64,000 bases of DNA from Butyricicoccus pullicaecorum (GCA_018366195.1 JAGZIN010000003.1:92576-156575), one strand, 5' to 3'. Numbered from the stretch's first letter, positions 25,481-34,088 are shown. Numbers and translations: made by a program. Notes: generated by a model not told the origin, from the sequence alone.

Positions 25481-25846
25481 ATGAAAACCGACCCATTTAT
25501 GTTGTGTCTCCTATTTGACTTCTACGGCGAAATGCTGACCGATAAGCAGCGCGAGCTGTTTGACCTTTACTACAATGAAGATCTCTCCCTCGCCGAAATC
25601 GCCGAGCATGCCAAAATCACTCGTCAGGGGGTGCGCGATGCCATCGTCCGCGCCGAACATACCCTGACCGATTTGGAAGAAAAGCTGCATCTGGTTTCTC
25701 GGTACGGCAAGATGGATCAGCACATAGATGCGCTTGCCAGTGAAGTCAAGATGCTTTCCCGCATCAACGCCAACTACATGCAGAATGCTGAGATTTCCAA
25801 GATTTTGGCACGTATGTCCGAGCATATTCACGCAATCAGCGGTTGA
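25481..25846 (+). CDS. ylxM: YlxM, SRP-associated helix-turn-helix protein
   Basis: This 121-residue protein has a sigma-70 region-4-like helix-turn-helix: LTDKQRELFDLYYNEDLSLA then IAEHAKITRQGVRDAI. YlxM (UPF0122) is encoded directly before ffh in Firmicutes and has been reported to stimulate SRP GTPase activity. AGGAGG precedes the ATG at 25481. The longer frame from 25466 includes the ribosome site and is not used. It is first in the operon. Confidence 0.95.
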   Translation: MKTDPFMLCLLFDFYGEMLTDKQRELFDLYYNEDLSLAEIAEHAKITRQGVRDAIVRAEHTLTDLEEKLHLVSRYGKMDQHIDALASEVKMLSRINANYMQNAEISKILARMSEHIHAISG

Positions 25847-25877
25847 TTTTATATCCTAGAACACGACGGAGGCTATT

Positions 25878-27245
25878 ATGGCATTTGAAGGCTTAACCGA
25901 AAAAATTTCATCCGCCTTTAAGAAGCTGCGCGGACAGACCCGTCTGACCGAAGCCGATGTCAAGGAAGCCATGCGCGAAATTCGCCTTGCCTTGCTTGAG
26001 GCAGATGTAAACTTCAAGGTTACAAAGGATTTTATCAAGGCTGTGACCGAGCAGGCAACCGATGCTGAGATTCTGGAAAGTCTGTCTCCTGCACAGCAGG
26101 TCATCAAGATTGTAAACGAGGAGCTTATCAAACTGCTCGGCGGTCAAGGTGCCCGCATCACCATCGCCCCCAATCCCCCCACCACCATTATGATGGTCGG
26201 CTTGCAGGGCGCCGGTAAAACGACAAACTGTGCAAAGCTTGCAGGCATGTTCAAAAAACAGCAGCAGCGCCGCCCTCTGCTCGTTGCCTGTGACGTGTAT
26301 CGTCCGGCGGCAATCGAACAGCTCAAGGTCGTCGGCAAGCAGCTTGACATTCCGGTGTTTGAGCAAGGGCAGGGCAATCCTGTTGAGATTGCAAAAGCCG
26401 GCATTGCTCACGCAAAGAAAAATGGTTTTGACATGGTGTTTCTGGATACTGCCGGCCGACTGCACATCGACGAAGCGCTCATGGACGAGCTCAAAAATAT
26501 CCGGTCTGCCGTCAAGCCGCATGAAATCATGCTGGTTGTCGATGCAATGACCGGACAAGACGCAGTCAATGTTGCACAAACCTTTGATGAGGTACTCGGC
26601 ATTGACGGTGTACTCATGAGTAAAATGGACGGCGACGCCCGCGGCGGTGCTGCCCTTTCTGTAAAAGCCGTTACCGGCAAGCCCATTAAATATATTGGTA
26701 CTGGTGAAAAGCTCGACAATATTGAGCCATTCCACCCCGACCGCATGGCTTCCCGTATTCTCGGCATGGGTGATGTGCTCACCCTGATCGAAAAAGCACA
26801 GCAAAGCTTTGACCAAAAGCAGGCGGTCGAGGTTGCGAAAAAGATGTCTGCCGGAAAGCTGACTCTGACAGATTTCTATGAACAAATTCAACAGGTCAAG
26901 AACATGGGTTCTGTTGAGGATATGCTTGGCATGATTCCAGGTGTAGACGCGAAGGCTCTGGCAGGGGCGCAGCTGGACGGCAAGGCAATGGCACATACCG
27001 AAGCCATTATCCTGTCCATGACTCCCAAGGAGCGCGAAAATCCTTCTATCATCAATTACAGCCGTAAAAAGCGCATTGCCGCTGGCTGCGGACTGAAAAT
27101 AGAGGAGGTCAACAAGCTGCTCAAGCAGTTTGAATCCATGCAAAAAATGACCAAACAGCTTGCAGGCATGCAAAAACGTGCCAAAAAGAAAAAACGTAAG
27201 GGCGGCTTCCCCGGTTTTGGCGGCGGATTCCCCTTCCCGTTCTAA
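25878..27245 (+). CDS. ffh: Signal recognition particle GTPase Ffh
   Basis: This is the 455-residue SRP protein that binds signal peptides as they leave the ribosome and docks with FtsY. The N domain spans about residues 1-90. The G domain has GLQGAGKTTNCAKLA near 107, DTAGRLHIDE near 190 and TKMDGDARGG-type MSKMDGDARGG near 248. The methionine-rich M domain follows, with SRKKRIAAGCG as the SRP RNA contact. The tail is rich in Lys, Gly and Phe. It follows ylxM by 31 bases. Confidence 0.98.
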   Translation: MAFEGLTEKISSAFKKLRGQTRLTEADVKEAMREIRLALLEADVNFKVTKDFIKAVTEQATDAEILESLSPAQQVIKIVNEELIKLLGGQGARITIAPNPPTTIMMVGLQGAGKTTNCAKLAGMFKKQQQRRPLLVACDVYRPAAIEQLKVVGKQLDIPVFEQGQGNPVEIAKAGIAHAKKNGFDMVFLDTAGRLHIDEALMDELKNIRSAVKPHEIMLVVDAMTGQDAVNVAQTFDEVLGIDGVLMSKMDGDARGGAALSVKAVTGKPIKYIGTGEKLDNIEPFHPDRMASRILGMGDVLTLIEKAQQSFDQKQAVEVAKKMSAGKLTLTDFYEQIQQVKNMGSVEDMLGMIPGVDAKALAGAQLDGKAMAHTEAIILSMTPKERENPSIINYSRKKRIAAGCGLKIEEVNKLLKQFESMQKMTKQLAGMQKRAKKKKRKGGFPGFGGGFPFPF

Positions 27246-27304
27246 CCAAGGTTGTAAATGAACTTTACAAATAGATTTTGAAAGATTTCAAGGAGGTGAA
27301 ATTC

Positions 27305-27544
27305 ATGGTAAAGATTAGACTTCGCAGAATGGGTGCCAAGAAGGCTCCTTTCTACCGTGTTGTTGTTGCTGACTCCCGCTATCCGCGTGATGGTCGTTTC
27401 ATTGAGGAAATCGGCACTTACAATCCGATGACTTCTGACGCTGCAATTCAGATTGATGCTGAGCGTGCTCAGGCTTGGATCAAGAAGGGTGCACAGCCGA
27501 CCGATACGGTTCGCGGTCTTCTGAAGAAGGCAGGCGTGCTCTAA
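27305..27544 (+). CDS. rpsP: 30S ribosomal protein S16
   Basis: This 79-residue small-subunit protein starts MVKIRLRRMGAKKAPFYRVV and has the family's DSRYPRDGRFIEEIGTYNP. The ATG at 27305 has a perfect AAGGAGGTGA ribosome site at spacing eight, so the in-frame start at 27278 is rejected. It lies between ffh and khpA. Confidence 0.98.
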   Translation: MVKIRLRRMGAKKAPFYRVVVADSRYPRDGRFIEEIGTYNPMTSDAAIQIDAERAQAWIKKGAQPTDTVRGLLKKAGVL

Positions 27545-27557
27545 GGATAGTGAGGTT

Positions 27558-27794
27558 ATGGATATGAAAGAGCTTTTAACCTACATCGTGGCAAATCTGG
27601 TTTCACAGCCAGACGCAATTTCCATTACGGAATCCATCGAGGGCGATGAAGTCACCTATGCACTTCACGTTGCGCCTGAAGATATGGGACGCGTCATCGG
27701 CCGTCATGGTCGTATTGCCAAGGAAATCCGCACGCTCATGAAAGCGGCAGGCAATCGTGAAAACAAAAAGGTTTCGGTAGATATCTGCGACTAA
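27558..27794 (+). CDS. khpA: KH-domain RNA-binding protein KhpA
   Basis: This is a 78-residue single KH domain. The RNA-binding loop GRHG lies in GRVIGRHGRIAKEIRTLM near residue 45. KhpA works with KhpB in small-RNA and cell-division control in several Firmicutes. It lies 13 bases after rpsP and before rimM, the standard place. Either the ATG at 27558 or that at 27564 could start it. Confidence 0.93.
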   Translation: MDMKELLTYIVANLVSQPDAISITESIEGDEVTYALHVAPEDMGRVIGRHGRIAKEIRTLMKAAGNRENKKVSVDICD

Positions 27795-27817
27795 GCAGAT
27801 GTCCGGAAACCCAGTCT

Positions 27818-28002
27818 AAAGACCTGTCTTTCGACAGGTCTTTGCGTTCATTGAACAACGGTGGCTGCCCCACGCATCAGCGCCACCGTTCCAATCGCTC
27901 TGGAGCAAGCACGTTCAAAACGGCTCTTTACAATGCTTTCCGCGCACCACAAACGCAAAATATGTTTTCGACAGCCTGAATCTCCTGTCTTTCGACAGGT
28001 CT
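27818..28002 (+). repeat. Repeated hairpins and a central stem-loop between khpA and rimM
   Basis: The 19-base sequence CCTGTCTTTCGACAGGTCT occurs at 27823-27841 and again at 27984-28002. Each folds on a TTTC loop: the first with 11 base pairs (27818-27843), the second with six. Between them AACGGTGGC (27857-27865) pairs with GCCACCGTT (27882-27890). No T-tract of terminator quality follows. This fills the 227-base gap in an operon that is otherwise tightly packed. It could be an RNA processing site, an attenuator or a small structured RNA. Confidence 0.65.
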
Positions 28003-28021
28003 CACATTTCGGAGGTTTTCA

Positions 28022-28528
28022 ATGAAAAAACAATTTCTGGAAGCCGGAAAAATCGTCAATACCCATGGCGTGACCGGTGATATCAAGGTTCAGTCCTGGT
28101 GTGATACCCCTGATGTTCTGACCGAGTTTGACACCCTGTACCTTTCTCCGGAAAAGCCGGTCAAGGTCAAGAAGTCCTATGTACACAAGGGCTGCGTCAT
28201 CATGCACCTTGCAGGCGTAGATACCTGTGAAGCAGCCGAAGCACTGCGCAATCAGGTGCTGTATCTCGACCGTGATGACATAGAACTGCCCGAAAATCTC
28301 GTCTTTATCCAGGATATGATTGGGCTTACGGTCTATGATGAGCGCACGCAGACCATCATCGGTACCCTGAAAGAGGTACTCACCACCAATCCCGCCCATG
28401 ATATGTATGTCATTCGCCGTCCAGATGCCGCAGATGCGCTCATTCCCGCCTGCGAACCGTTTCTGGTTTCCGTGAATCTCGAATCAAATCGCCTCACCGT
28501 GCGCACAATCGAGGGGCTTTTGGAATGA
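28022..28528 (+). CDS. rimM: 16S rRNA processing protein RimM
   Basis: This is a 168-residue ribosome maturation factor for the 30S head. It has the N-terminal barrel start FLEAGKIVNTHGVTGDIKV and the PRC-barrel half with FIQDMIGLTVYDE, NPAHDMYVIRR and ALIPACEPF. GGAGG precedes the ATG. The last four bases overlap trmD (ATGA). Confidence 0.96.
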   Translation: MKKQFLEAGKIVNTHGVTGDIKVQSWCDTPDVLTEFDTLYLSPEKPVKVKKSYVHKGCVIMHLAGVDTCEAAEALRNQVLYLDRDDIELPENLVFIQDMIGLTVYDERTQTIIGTLKEVLTTNPAHDMYVIRRPDAADALIPACEPFLVSVNLESNRLTVRTIEGLLE

Positions 28529-29262
28529 AAATTGATATTATGACGCTGTTTCCCGACCTTATCACAGGTGTGATGCAGCAAAGCATTATCGGACGTGCAC
28601 AGGCAAAGGGACTCATTGAAATTACTGCCACCAATATTCGTGACTATGCAACTGATAAACACCACAAGGCAGATGATGCTCCCTACGGCGGCGGACGCGG
28701 CATGGTCATGCTTCCCGAACCGCTTTACCTGTGCCATGAGGCACTAACCAAAGGTCAGCATGTACATACGGTTATGATGAGCGCACAGGGTTCTCCCTTC
28801 CAACAGGACAAGGCACGCGAGCTGCTTGCCCGTGAGCATTTTATCATTGTATGCGGACATTATGAGGGCATCGACCAGCGCTTTATTGATACCTGTGTCG
28901 ACGAAGAAATCTCGATTGGCGACTTTGTGCTGACCGGCGGTGAAATTCCTGCCATGGCGGTTGCCGACGCCGTGTGCCGTATGGTTCCCGGCGTGCTTCC
29001 AGATGAAACTGCCTTTCAGGAGGAAAGCCACTGGAATGGGCTTTTGGAATATCCGCAATATACCCACCCCGCTGTGTGGCGCAATCAGACGGTACCAGAA
29101 GTACTTCTATCCGGTCATCATGCAAACATCGCCCGCTGGAGACGCAAAATGTCGATTCAGCGTACCATGCAGGACCGTCCCGACCTCTATCAAGCCTTTG
29201 TCCCGCAGGATAAACAGGACAAAAAAATACTGGCTGAGCTTGCCGCGGAATGGAATCTTTGA
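28525..29262 (+). CDS. trmD: tRNA (guanine-37-N1) methyltransferase
   Basis: This 245-residue SPOUT-class enzyme methylates G37 of tRNAs with S-adenosylmethionine. It starts MKIDIMTLFPDL and has DDAPYGGGRGMVM, the knot motif GHYEGIDQRFI near residue 113 and SIGDFVLTGGEIPAM. Its ATGA start overlaps rimM. It is the last gene of the ylxM operon and ends in a hairpin at 29242-29279. Confidence 0.97.
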   Translation: MKIDIMTLFPDLITGVMQQSIIGRAQAKGLIEITATNIRDYATDKHHKADDAPYGGGRGMVMLPEPLYLCHEALTKGQHVHTVMMSAQGSPFQQDKARELLAREHFIIVCGHYEGIDQRFIDTCVDEEISIGDFVLTGGEIPAMAVADAVCRMVPGVLPDETAFQEESHWNGLLEYPQYTHPAVWRNQTVPEVLLSGHHANIARWRRKMSIQRTMQDRPDLYQAFVPQDKQDKKILAELAAEWNL

Positions 29263-29279
29263 CCGTGCCGCGGCTTTTT
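29242..29279 (+). terminator. Terminator of the ylxM-trmD operon
   Basis: GCCGCGG (29242-29248), still inside trmD, pairs with CCGCGGC (29268-29274), followed by TTTTTG. Confidence 0.6.
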
Positions 29280-29301
29280 GTTTGTATCTCGTAAAAAGCT
29301 G

Positions 29302-29330
29302 TTTACATTCTCCCACAGATTCGTTACAAT
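29302..29330 (+). promoter_or_regulatory. Promoter of the PfkB kinase gene
   Basis: TTTACA (29302-29307) and TACAAT (29325-29330) are separated by 17 bases. Confidence 0.75.
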
Positions 29331-29381
29331 AATAGTATATTACTGTTATTTTACCGTTATTGGCTTTCAGGAGGAATCCTC

Positions 29382-30323
29382 ATGATTATCACCATCACTC
29401 TGAACCCTGCAATGGATCGTACACTCCGCATCGAGCAGCCCCTTCAGGTCAATATGCTCAACCGTGCATCGAGTACATCAGTCGAGCCGGGCGGAAAGGG
29501 AATCAATGTCTCCCGCGCAGTCAAAGCACTGGGCGGAAAGAGCGTTGCGCTCGGATTTTGCGCTGGCAGCAACGGACGTGCCATGAAAGACGCACTCACC
29601 TCCATTGATATTCACCACGATTTTGTAGATGTTCCGGGCAATACCCGTGTCAACCTTCAGGTCATTGACCAAGAAGGCAACCATACCGAAATCAACGAAC
29701 CGGGTTTCAAAATTTCTGACAGTGATTTTCTGCGCTTTTTGGAACGAGTCGAGCAATATCTTGATGACAAAAATATTTTTGTCATTTCCGGCTCTGTCCC
29801 TCCCTTCTTCCCCATGCAAAATTTCATAAAGCTGATTAAGACCATCAAAAAAGCGGGCTGCCGCCTGATTGTAGATGAGGCTGAGGAGCTTTTGGAGGAA
29901 GCACTTAAATTTGAGCCGGACATGGTAAAACCCAATATCTTTGAGCTTGCAGAGGCAGTCGGTGACGAGCCAACCGTTGACCCTGATGTATTGGTTGTAA
30001 GCGCCCGCAAGCTGCTTGACAAGGGTGCACAGGCTGTTTGTGTCTCCATGGGCGAGGAGGGCGCACTGTTTGTTTCCAAACAGGAGCCAGAAGCACTATA
30101 TGTCAACTGTAATCCCAAAATCTATAATGAGGGTGCTGTTGGTACGGGAGATGCCATGGTTGGTGCCATCGCCAATGCAATGGATAAAAAAATCAGCTTT
30201 GTCGAAATGGCTAAGTTTACCGTTGCAACCGGCCGCGCCTGCGCACGGCTTGCCGGTACTGAAATGGCAACCCTCAAAAAAGTATATGAGGTGTATGAAA
30301 ATCTGCTCGTCTATACGGTTTGA
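29382..30323 (+). CDS. 1-phosphofructokinase family hexose kinase (PfkB)
   Basis: This is a 313-residue PfkB-fold sugar-phosphate kinase. It starts IITITLNPAMDRTL and has PGGKGINVSRA near residue 36, DKNIFVISGSVPP near 128 and the catalytic GAVGTGDAMVGA near 248 with the base Asp. This is the FruK/LacC branch, which acts on fructose-1-phosphate or tagatose-6-phosphate; the sequence does not decide which. No PTS or aldolase gene is adjacent. CAGGAGG precedes the ATG. It is a single-gene unit with its own promoter and terminator. Confidence 0.9.
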   Translation: MIITITLNPAMDRTLRIEQPLQVNMLNRASSTSVEPGGKGINVSRAVKALGGKSVALGFCAGSNGRAMKDALTSIDIHHDFVDVPGNTRVNLQVIDQEGNHTEINEPGFKISDSDFLRFLERVEQYLDDKNIFVISGSVPPFFPMQNFIKLIKTIKKAGCRLIVDEAEELLEEALKFEPDMVKPNIFELAEAVGDEPTVDPDVLVVSARKLLDKGAQAVCVSMGEEGALFVSKQEPEALYVNCNPKIYNEGAVGTGDAMVGAIANAMDKKISFVEMAKFTVATGRACARLAGTEMATLKKVYEVYENLLVYTV

Positions 30324-30341
30324 CTGCATACATAAAGAACA

Positions 30342-30377
30342 ATCCCCTGTTTTCTGCCGAAATCAGGGGATATTTTT
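30342..30377 (+). terminator. Terminator of the PfkB kinase gene
   Basis: ATCCCCTG (30342-30349) pairs with CAGGGGAT (30364-30371), followed by ATTTTT. It may also serve the convergent gene ending at 30425. Confidence 0.85.
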
Positions 30378-30424
30378 AATCCTGTGATATCTGAAATTTT
30401 TCACTTTTGGGACGCTTTCCAGTA

Positions 30425-30736
30425 TCACACAATCGTCCATGTCCCTTGATAAACAGGTGTATTCCATACCGCCTCAAAGTCTTTCCTTTTCACATAACAG
30501 GCGGAAAATTCGTCTCCAAAGATTCCCTGATTCAGTTCCTCTACCGTAGGAAGCTCTGTAATCTCTATCACATCTTTGTAAAAATCATCTATATTTTTCT
30601 TTCTCCCGTCCGCAAACACCTCAACTGCCTTGGTCACATATCGTCCTTCTGTCAAATCCACCTGATAAAAAATGATTTTTGGCTCATCTGCCAAGTCATG
30701 CTTCCACAGCATCTTGATAAATTCCATATCCCTCAT
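30425..30736 (-). CDS. DUF6881-like small protein
   Basis: This 103-residue acidic protein starts MRDMEFIKMLWKHD and has EVFADGR near residue 40, LPTVEELNQG near 63 and KRKDFEAVW near 84. This run resembles the DUF6881 family (xxYIKVxWxH... EIFxDGR ... EFEAVW). Such small proteins often sit near polymorphic-toxin genes as possible immunity proteins, but no toxin is next to this one. GAGGGG lies eight bases before the ATG at 30736; the ATG at 30742 would be too close to it. The pattern match is good but the function is unknown. Confidence 0.65.
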   Translation of the reverse strand: MRDMEFIKMLWKHDLADEPKIIFYQVDLTEGRYVTKAVEVFADGRKKNIDDFYKDVIEITELPTVEELNQGIFGDEFSACYVKRKDFEAVWNTPVYQGTWTIV

Positions 30737-30810
30737 GTGCATCCCCTCTGTTTACTCTATGATTCCATCAAAAATTTACACACTGAAAACCCGCTTTCGT
30801 CTGCATCATA

Positions 30811-30862
30811 AAAAAATCCCCAAAATGCAGCGTTTTCTATCGGTTCAACGTCTGCATTTTGG
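30811..30862 (-). terminator. Terminator of the asp23 gene
   Basis: On the minus strand CCAAAATGCAG and CTGCATTTTGG (30862-30820, with further pairs inside) are followed by GGATTTTTTT. Confidence 0.85.
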
Positions 30863-30877
30863 AGACCACGATTTTAC

Positions 30878-31288
30878 TTATGCCTCAACTGGCATTGCGG
30901 TATCCTCCGCACTCTTTGGGGAATCGAAAGATACGCCGCCTACAATGACATTGACTGCCGTCGCCTTCAATCCCGTCATCGACTCGATTGCAGCCTTGAC
31001 AGCCTGCTGCACAGCGACCGCAACCTCGCCCACACTCTTTCCGAACTTGACTAAAATACTAAGCTCCACATCAACGGTATCCCGCTCGCCAATCTGCACC
31101 CGTACCCCCTTATTGAGGTTCTTTTTGCCCAAAAGGCTTGCGATTTCGGTTGTCAGACCAGCGCACAAGCCGCTGACCCCTTCGGTTTCTGTGGCAGCAC
31201 GCGCTGCAATAGAGGCAACGACTTCCTCAGAAATTTTGATGGTACCCTGATCGCCAGAGGTCACCCAATACTCTTTATGTTCTGCCAT
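30878..31288 (-). CDS. Asp23/Gls24 family envelope stress protein
   Basis: This is a 136-residue protein of the Asp23 family, with GTIKISEEVVASIAARAA near residue 15 and VRVQIGERDTVDVELSI near 65. Family members are abundant proteins linked to the cell envelope and alkaline or general stress in Gram-positives. GAGGAG precedes the ATG at 31288. The open frame to 31354 runs through the promoter and is not used. Its position after the spoIIIA operon is common in Clostridia. It has its own promoter at 31326 and terminator at 30811. Confidence 0.93.
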   Translation of the reverse strand: MAEHKEYWVTSGDQGTIKISEEVVASIAARAATETEGVSGLCAGLTTEIASLLGKKNLNKGVRVQIGERDTVDVELSILVKFGKSVGEVAVAVQQAVKAAIESMTGLKATAVNVIVGGVSFDSPKSAEDTAMPVEA

Positions 31289-31325
31289 ATTGCTACACTC
31301 CTCAAACGAAAACATTTGCAGCTTT

Positions 31326-31354
31326 ATTATAGCACAAGCCTCAAAAAAGTGCAA
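31326..31354 (-). promoter_or_regulatory. Promoter of the asp23 gene
   Basis: On the minus strand TTGCAC (31354-31349) and TATAAT (31331-31326) are separated by 17 bases. Confidence 0.82.
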
Positions 31355-31379
31355 TTATTATAATACACCTGTATGTTCG

Positions 31380-31931
31380 CTATGCCGCTTCCACGATTTT
31401 GATTTGCTCTGCACCCACACCGGTTTCCGTCACCACAATGTCACGTACAACCGCTGCGTCCTGTGCTGCAAATCCATTTTCCGGCGGCTGCACAATGACA
31501 TTGACCGCACCTTCTCCGACAAACACGACCGCATCGGCGTAGCCCTTCGCCTTAATCAGGCTCTCAACCCGTGCTTCGGTCACAGAATCATCTGCAAGAC
31601 GCGAAATCTGTCCGGTTGCCTCTTTTTTTGCTTTTTCATCGGTCTTTTCATCTTGCAGGCTGGTTTGCAGGATACGAATGGCTTCGTCTCTCGCCTGTTC
31701 ACGTGCCAGACGGGATTGTGCAAAGTAATCGCTTCCAGATACCACCTCGGTACTCTCCTCTCCTGTGCTGCTCTCCTGCATCACAGAAGCGCCGTTCAGC
31801 TCGGTCTGTGCCTGCCCTGCCACAAGCAGCTCCTCTGGAGACTGTACATAGCTCCAGTTGAGGTACACCGCAACGCACAGCATTGCACCGATGACACCAT
31901 ACACCACACCGCGTTTCTTTCCTGTTGCCAT
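31380..31931 (-). CDS. spoIIIAH: Stage III sporulation protein AH
   Basis: This 183-residue protein has one N-terminal membrane helix (about residues 8-26) and then an Ala/Glu-rich YscJ/FliF-like ring-building domain. SpoIIIAH sits in the mother-cell membrane and meets SpoIIQ from the forespore to form the channel used during engulfment. The C-terminal half (IKAKGYADAVVFVGEGAVNV) fits the ring fold. The ATG at 31931 follows GGAGG. It is the last gene of the spoIIIA operon. Confidence 0.93.
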   Translation of the reverse strand: MATGKKRGVVYGVIGAMLCVAVYLNWSYVQSPEELLVAGQAQTELNGASVMQESSTGEESTEVVSGSDYFAQSRLAREQARDEAIRILQTSLQDEKTDEKAKKEATGQISRLADDSVTEARVESLIKAKGYADAVVFVGEGAVNVIVQPPENGFAAQDAAVVRDIVVTETGVGAEQIKIVEAA

Positions 31932-31947
31932 AATCAAAAACCTCCTG

Positions 31948-32496
31948 TCATTGCTGTTCCATTTGAATCACCGAAATCCGGTCTGTGCGCAGTCCGCACA
32001 CGGCACGGATTGCCTCGGTCACGGCAAGCCGCACCCTGCTGTCCTGCGCTCCATCGCACAAAACAACCGCTCCGCGAAATGTTGGGCAAGTCTCCTTGAT
32101 TCGTACAGGCTGCTCTCCGTAGCTGCCGTCTGACACGGTAGAAAGCGTACTCTCATAGGAGCCATTCTGTTGTCCGTTGTCAGTCTGCCGGATATTGGAG
32201 GCATATACAGACTGCCCGCTTTCCTCCAGAGAAAGCATCAGAGTGACCCGCCCAATCCCTGCAATTTGCGAAAGCTTCTTTTCCAGCCGCATCTCAAAGG
32301 AATCCAACGCAAATGCCTGTTCGGTTCCCTCCATACGCGGCTCAGACTGTTCTGGTTTATCTCGCGCCCCACCTCCTGCATATAGCAATAAAATGCCAAC
32401 CAGTAAAATAATCAGCGCATATTTATATCGGGCAATACGGGGTACAAACGGTTCCAGCCGTGTCCGTATGTGTTGTTTCAATCGGTCCAGTTCCAT
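31948..32496 (-). CDS. spoIIIAG: Stage III sporulation protein AG
   Basis: This 182-residue protein has one membrane helix (about residues 25-42). After a linker comes a ring-building domain: EKKLSQIAGIGRVTLMLSLE near 75 and RGAVVLCDGAQDSRVRLAVTE near 140. SpoIIIAG forms a large ring in the feeding-tube complex. GGAGC precedes the ATG at 32496, which lies inside the end of spoIIIAF (19-base overlap). Confidence 0.93.
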   Translation of the reverse strand: MELDRLKQHIRTRLEPFVPRIARYKYALIILLVGILLLYAGGGARDKPEQSEPRMEGTEQAFALDSFEMRLEKKLSQIAGIGRVTLMLSLEESGQSVYASNIRQTDNGQQNGSYESTLSTVSDGSYGEQPVRIKETCPTFRGAVVLCDGAQDSRVRLAVTEAIRAVCGLRTDRISVIQMEQQ

Positions 32497-32948
32497 ATTT
32501 GAAGCTCCTTTGGTATTCCACATTCTGAAACCAGCATTTGAGAAAGCGCTGCCGTGTCTGTGTTCCGGCTGCAAGTCAGCTGCACTCCCGTCACAAGGGT
32601 TTTCTCTGCCTCCTGTACCAGCTGTAAGTTCGCAGTACAGGGAATCCCCATTTGTTCTGCTCGCGCCTGTACATAGACCTCTACCTGCTGCGCTGCTGCA
32701 TTTGCCAGTTCTCTTTGCATCTCACCGCAATGTACCTGCTCTGTTTTGGGCATCTGCTGTTCTTTTCCAAGAGGATTGGGCAGCCGAAATTGGGAAAGCG
32801 GCTGCAAAACCGCAAGCAAAACCGCAAGTCCGGCTGCAAGCCGCAGCACCTCCTGCATTGCCTTCCCCCTTGCGAACAGTACCGCTGCGCCGCTGCAAAG
32901 GGCAGCCGCCGCGACGCCAAGCAGCATCTCTCGAAACAGCTCTATCAT
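32478..32948 (-). CDS. spoIIIAF: Stage III sporulation protein AF
   Basis: This 156-residue membrane protein has two N-terminal helices (about residues 6-26 and 33-48) and then a soluble domain, the SpoIIIAF layout. Motif support is weak, as usual for this subunit, and the assignment rests on order and topology in the operon. It overlaps spoIIIAE by four bases. Confidence 0.88.
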   Translation of the reverse strand: MIELFREMLLGVAAAALCSGAAVLFARGKAMQEVLRLAAGLAVLLAVLQPLSQFRLPNPLGKEQQMPKTEQVHCGEMQRELANAAAQQVEVYVQARAEQMGIPCTANLQLVQEAEKTLVTGVQLTCSRNTDTAALSQMLVSECGIPKELQIWNWTD

Positions 32949-34045
32949 ATTGGATTCACCATCATGACGGAAAAGACCAATTCAAAAAATAAAATTGCAG
33001 AACAGGTTCCGAGCATTCCCAGCATCAGCCCCATACTGTCTGACAGTCCTGTTACCAGACCCGCAAGCGCACTGCCGCAAACTGGTGTCAAAACTGCACC
33101 TCCCGCCTTAAACAGCAGATAATTGCACCCCACCCGCAAAAATGGCAGCAGACAGATTGCCACGATGCACAGCATACCAAAGACCCCCAGCGTGCTGCGA
33201 ATCAGCACTGCACCGGCAAGCATGGATTCTGCCGCATCTGAAATGATTCCCCCAACCACAGGGACGGAGCCGGATACGGCAAACTTTGCAGTCTTGACCG
33301 CCAGCGCATCTGCACTTCCCCCAATCACGCCCGAAATCGTGAGGTATGCGAGAAACAGCGTGAGTGTGATTTTCATGCTTCCGGTGATTGCCCATTTCAC
33401 AAATCCCGCCATACGCCCCAACAGTCCCCCTCCAACTGCTGTATCCACGGTCAAAATCGCAACATAGATACCAACTGCCGGTAAAAGCAGCTCGGTCATC
33501 AAGCGAATAAACAAATCAAAGGAAAACAGGGTAATGCCCTGCATCACGGTTGCTGTTGTAGGCGCACCGGTCAGGGAAACTGCCCCTGCCATCACCGGAA
33601 GCATGGTTTTTGAGAACACCGAAACCTCGTGCAGCGTATTGCGGCACAGTGCCATCAAGCCGGAAAGGTCTGCAAAAAATACCCCTGTCATTCCCAGTGC
33701 TCCCGCCAGTGTGACCACAGGAAGCCCACCGGAAACGGTCTGGATTCCCTGTAAGATTCCACAGACAACGGCAATCACCAGCAGCTTTCCCAAACTTCCG
33801 AGCGCGGCACGCCAGATTCCCTTTCCCTGTTCTCCGGCACGCTCCAACAGAGTCAGGGCAGCCTGCCCTACCTCACCGTCTGCCGGAATATCCTGCATAA
33901 ACCGTGCCGCTTCCCCTGTAAGAGCGCCTCTGACAGACTGTATTTGCTCTCGTGCCAGCAGACTTGCCGTATCTGCCGGTGCTGCTGCCGCTGCACGTCC
34001 GGTCAGTAGGAGCAGACTGAGAACCACCATGATTTTCCACTTCAT
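32945..34045 (-). CDS. spoIIIAE: Stage III sporulation protein AE
   Basis: This is the 366-residue large polytopic membrane subunit of the SpoIIIA complex. It has a signal-peptide-like start (residues 1-22) and then about eight hydrophobic segments with Gly-rich packing. GGVIS-type VPVVGGIISDAAESMLAGAV near residue 250 and RVGCNYLLFKAGGAVLTPVC near 305 are family-like. GGAAAGGAAATGAGCG precedes the ATG. Confidence 0.93.
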   Translation of the reverse strand: MKWKIMVVLSLLLLTGRAAAAAPADTASLLAREQIQSVRGALTGEAARFMQDIPADGEVGQAALTLLERAGEQGKGIWRAALGSLGKLLVIAVVCGILQGIQTVSGGLPVVTLAGALGMTGVFFADLSGLMALCRNTLHEVSVFSKTMLPVMAGAVSLTGAPTTATVMQGITLFSFDLFIRLMTELLLPAVGIYVAILTVDTAVGGGLLGRMAGFVKWAITGSMKITLTLFLAYLTISGVIGGSADALAVKTAKFAVSGSVPVVGGIISDAAESMLAGAVLIRSTLGVFGMLCIVAICLLPFLRVGCNYLLFKAGGAVLTPVCGSALAGLVTGLSDSMGLMLGMLGTCSAILFFELVFSVMMVNPI

Positions 34046-34088
34046 CGCTCATTTCCTTTCCGCACCTGCGTAAGCAAGGTGCAATCCT

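Noticed and set aside
25908..27173. 421-codon minus-strand ORF across ffh
   Set aside because: It is the antisense shadow of ffh, with no ribosome site and no domain.
27823..28002. CRISPR-like reading of the repeated hairpin between khpA and rimM
   Set aside because: Only two copies 161 bases apart, palindromic and with no regular spacer, and no cas genes.
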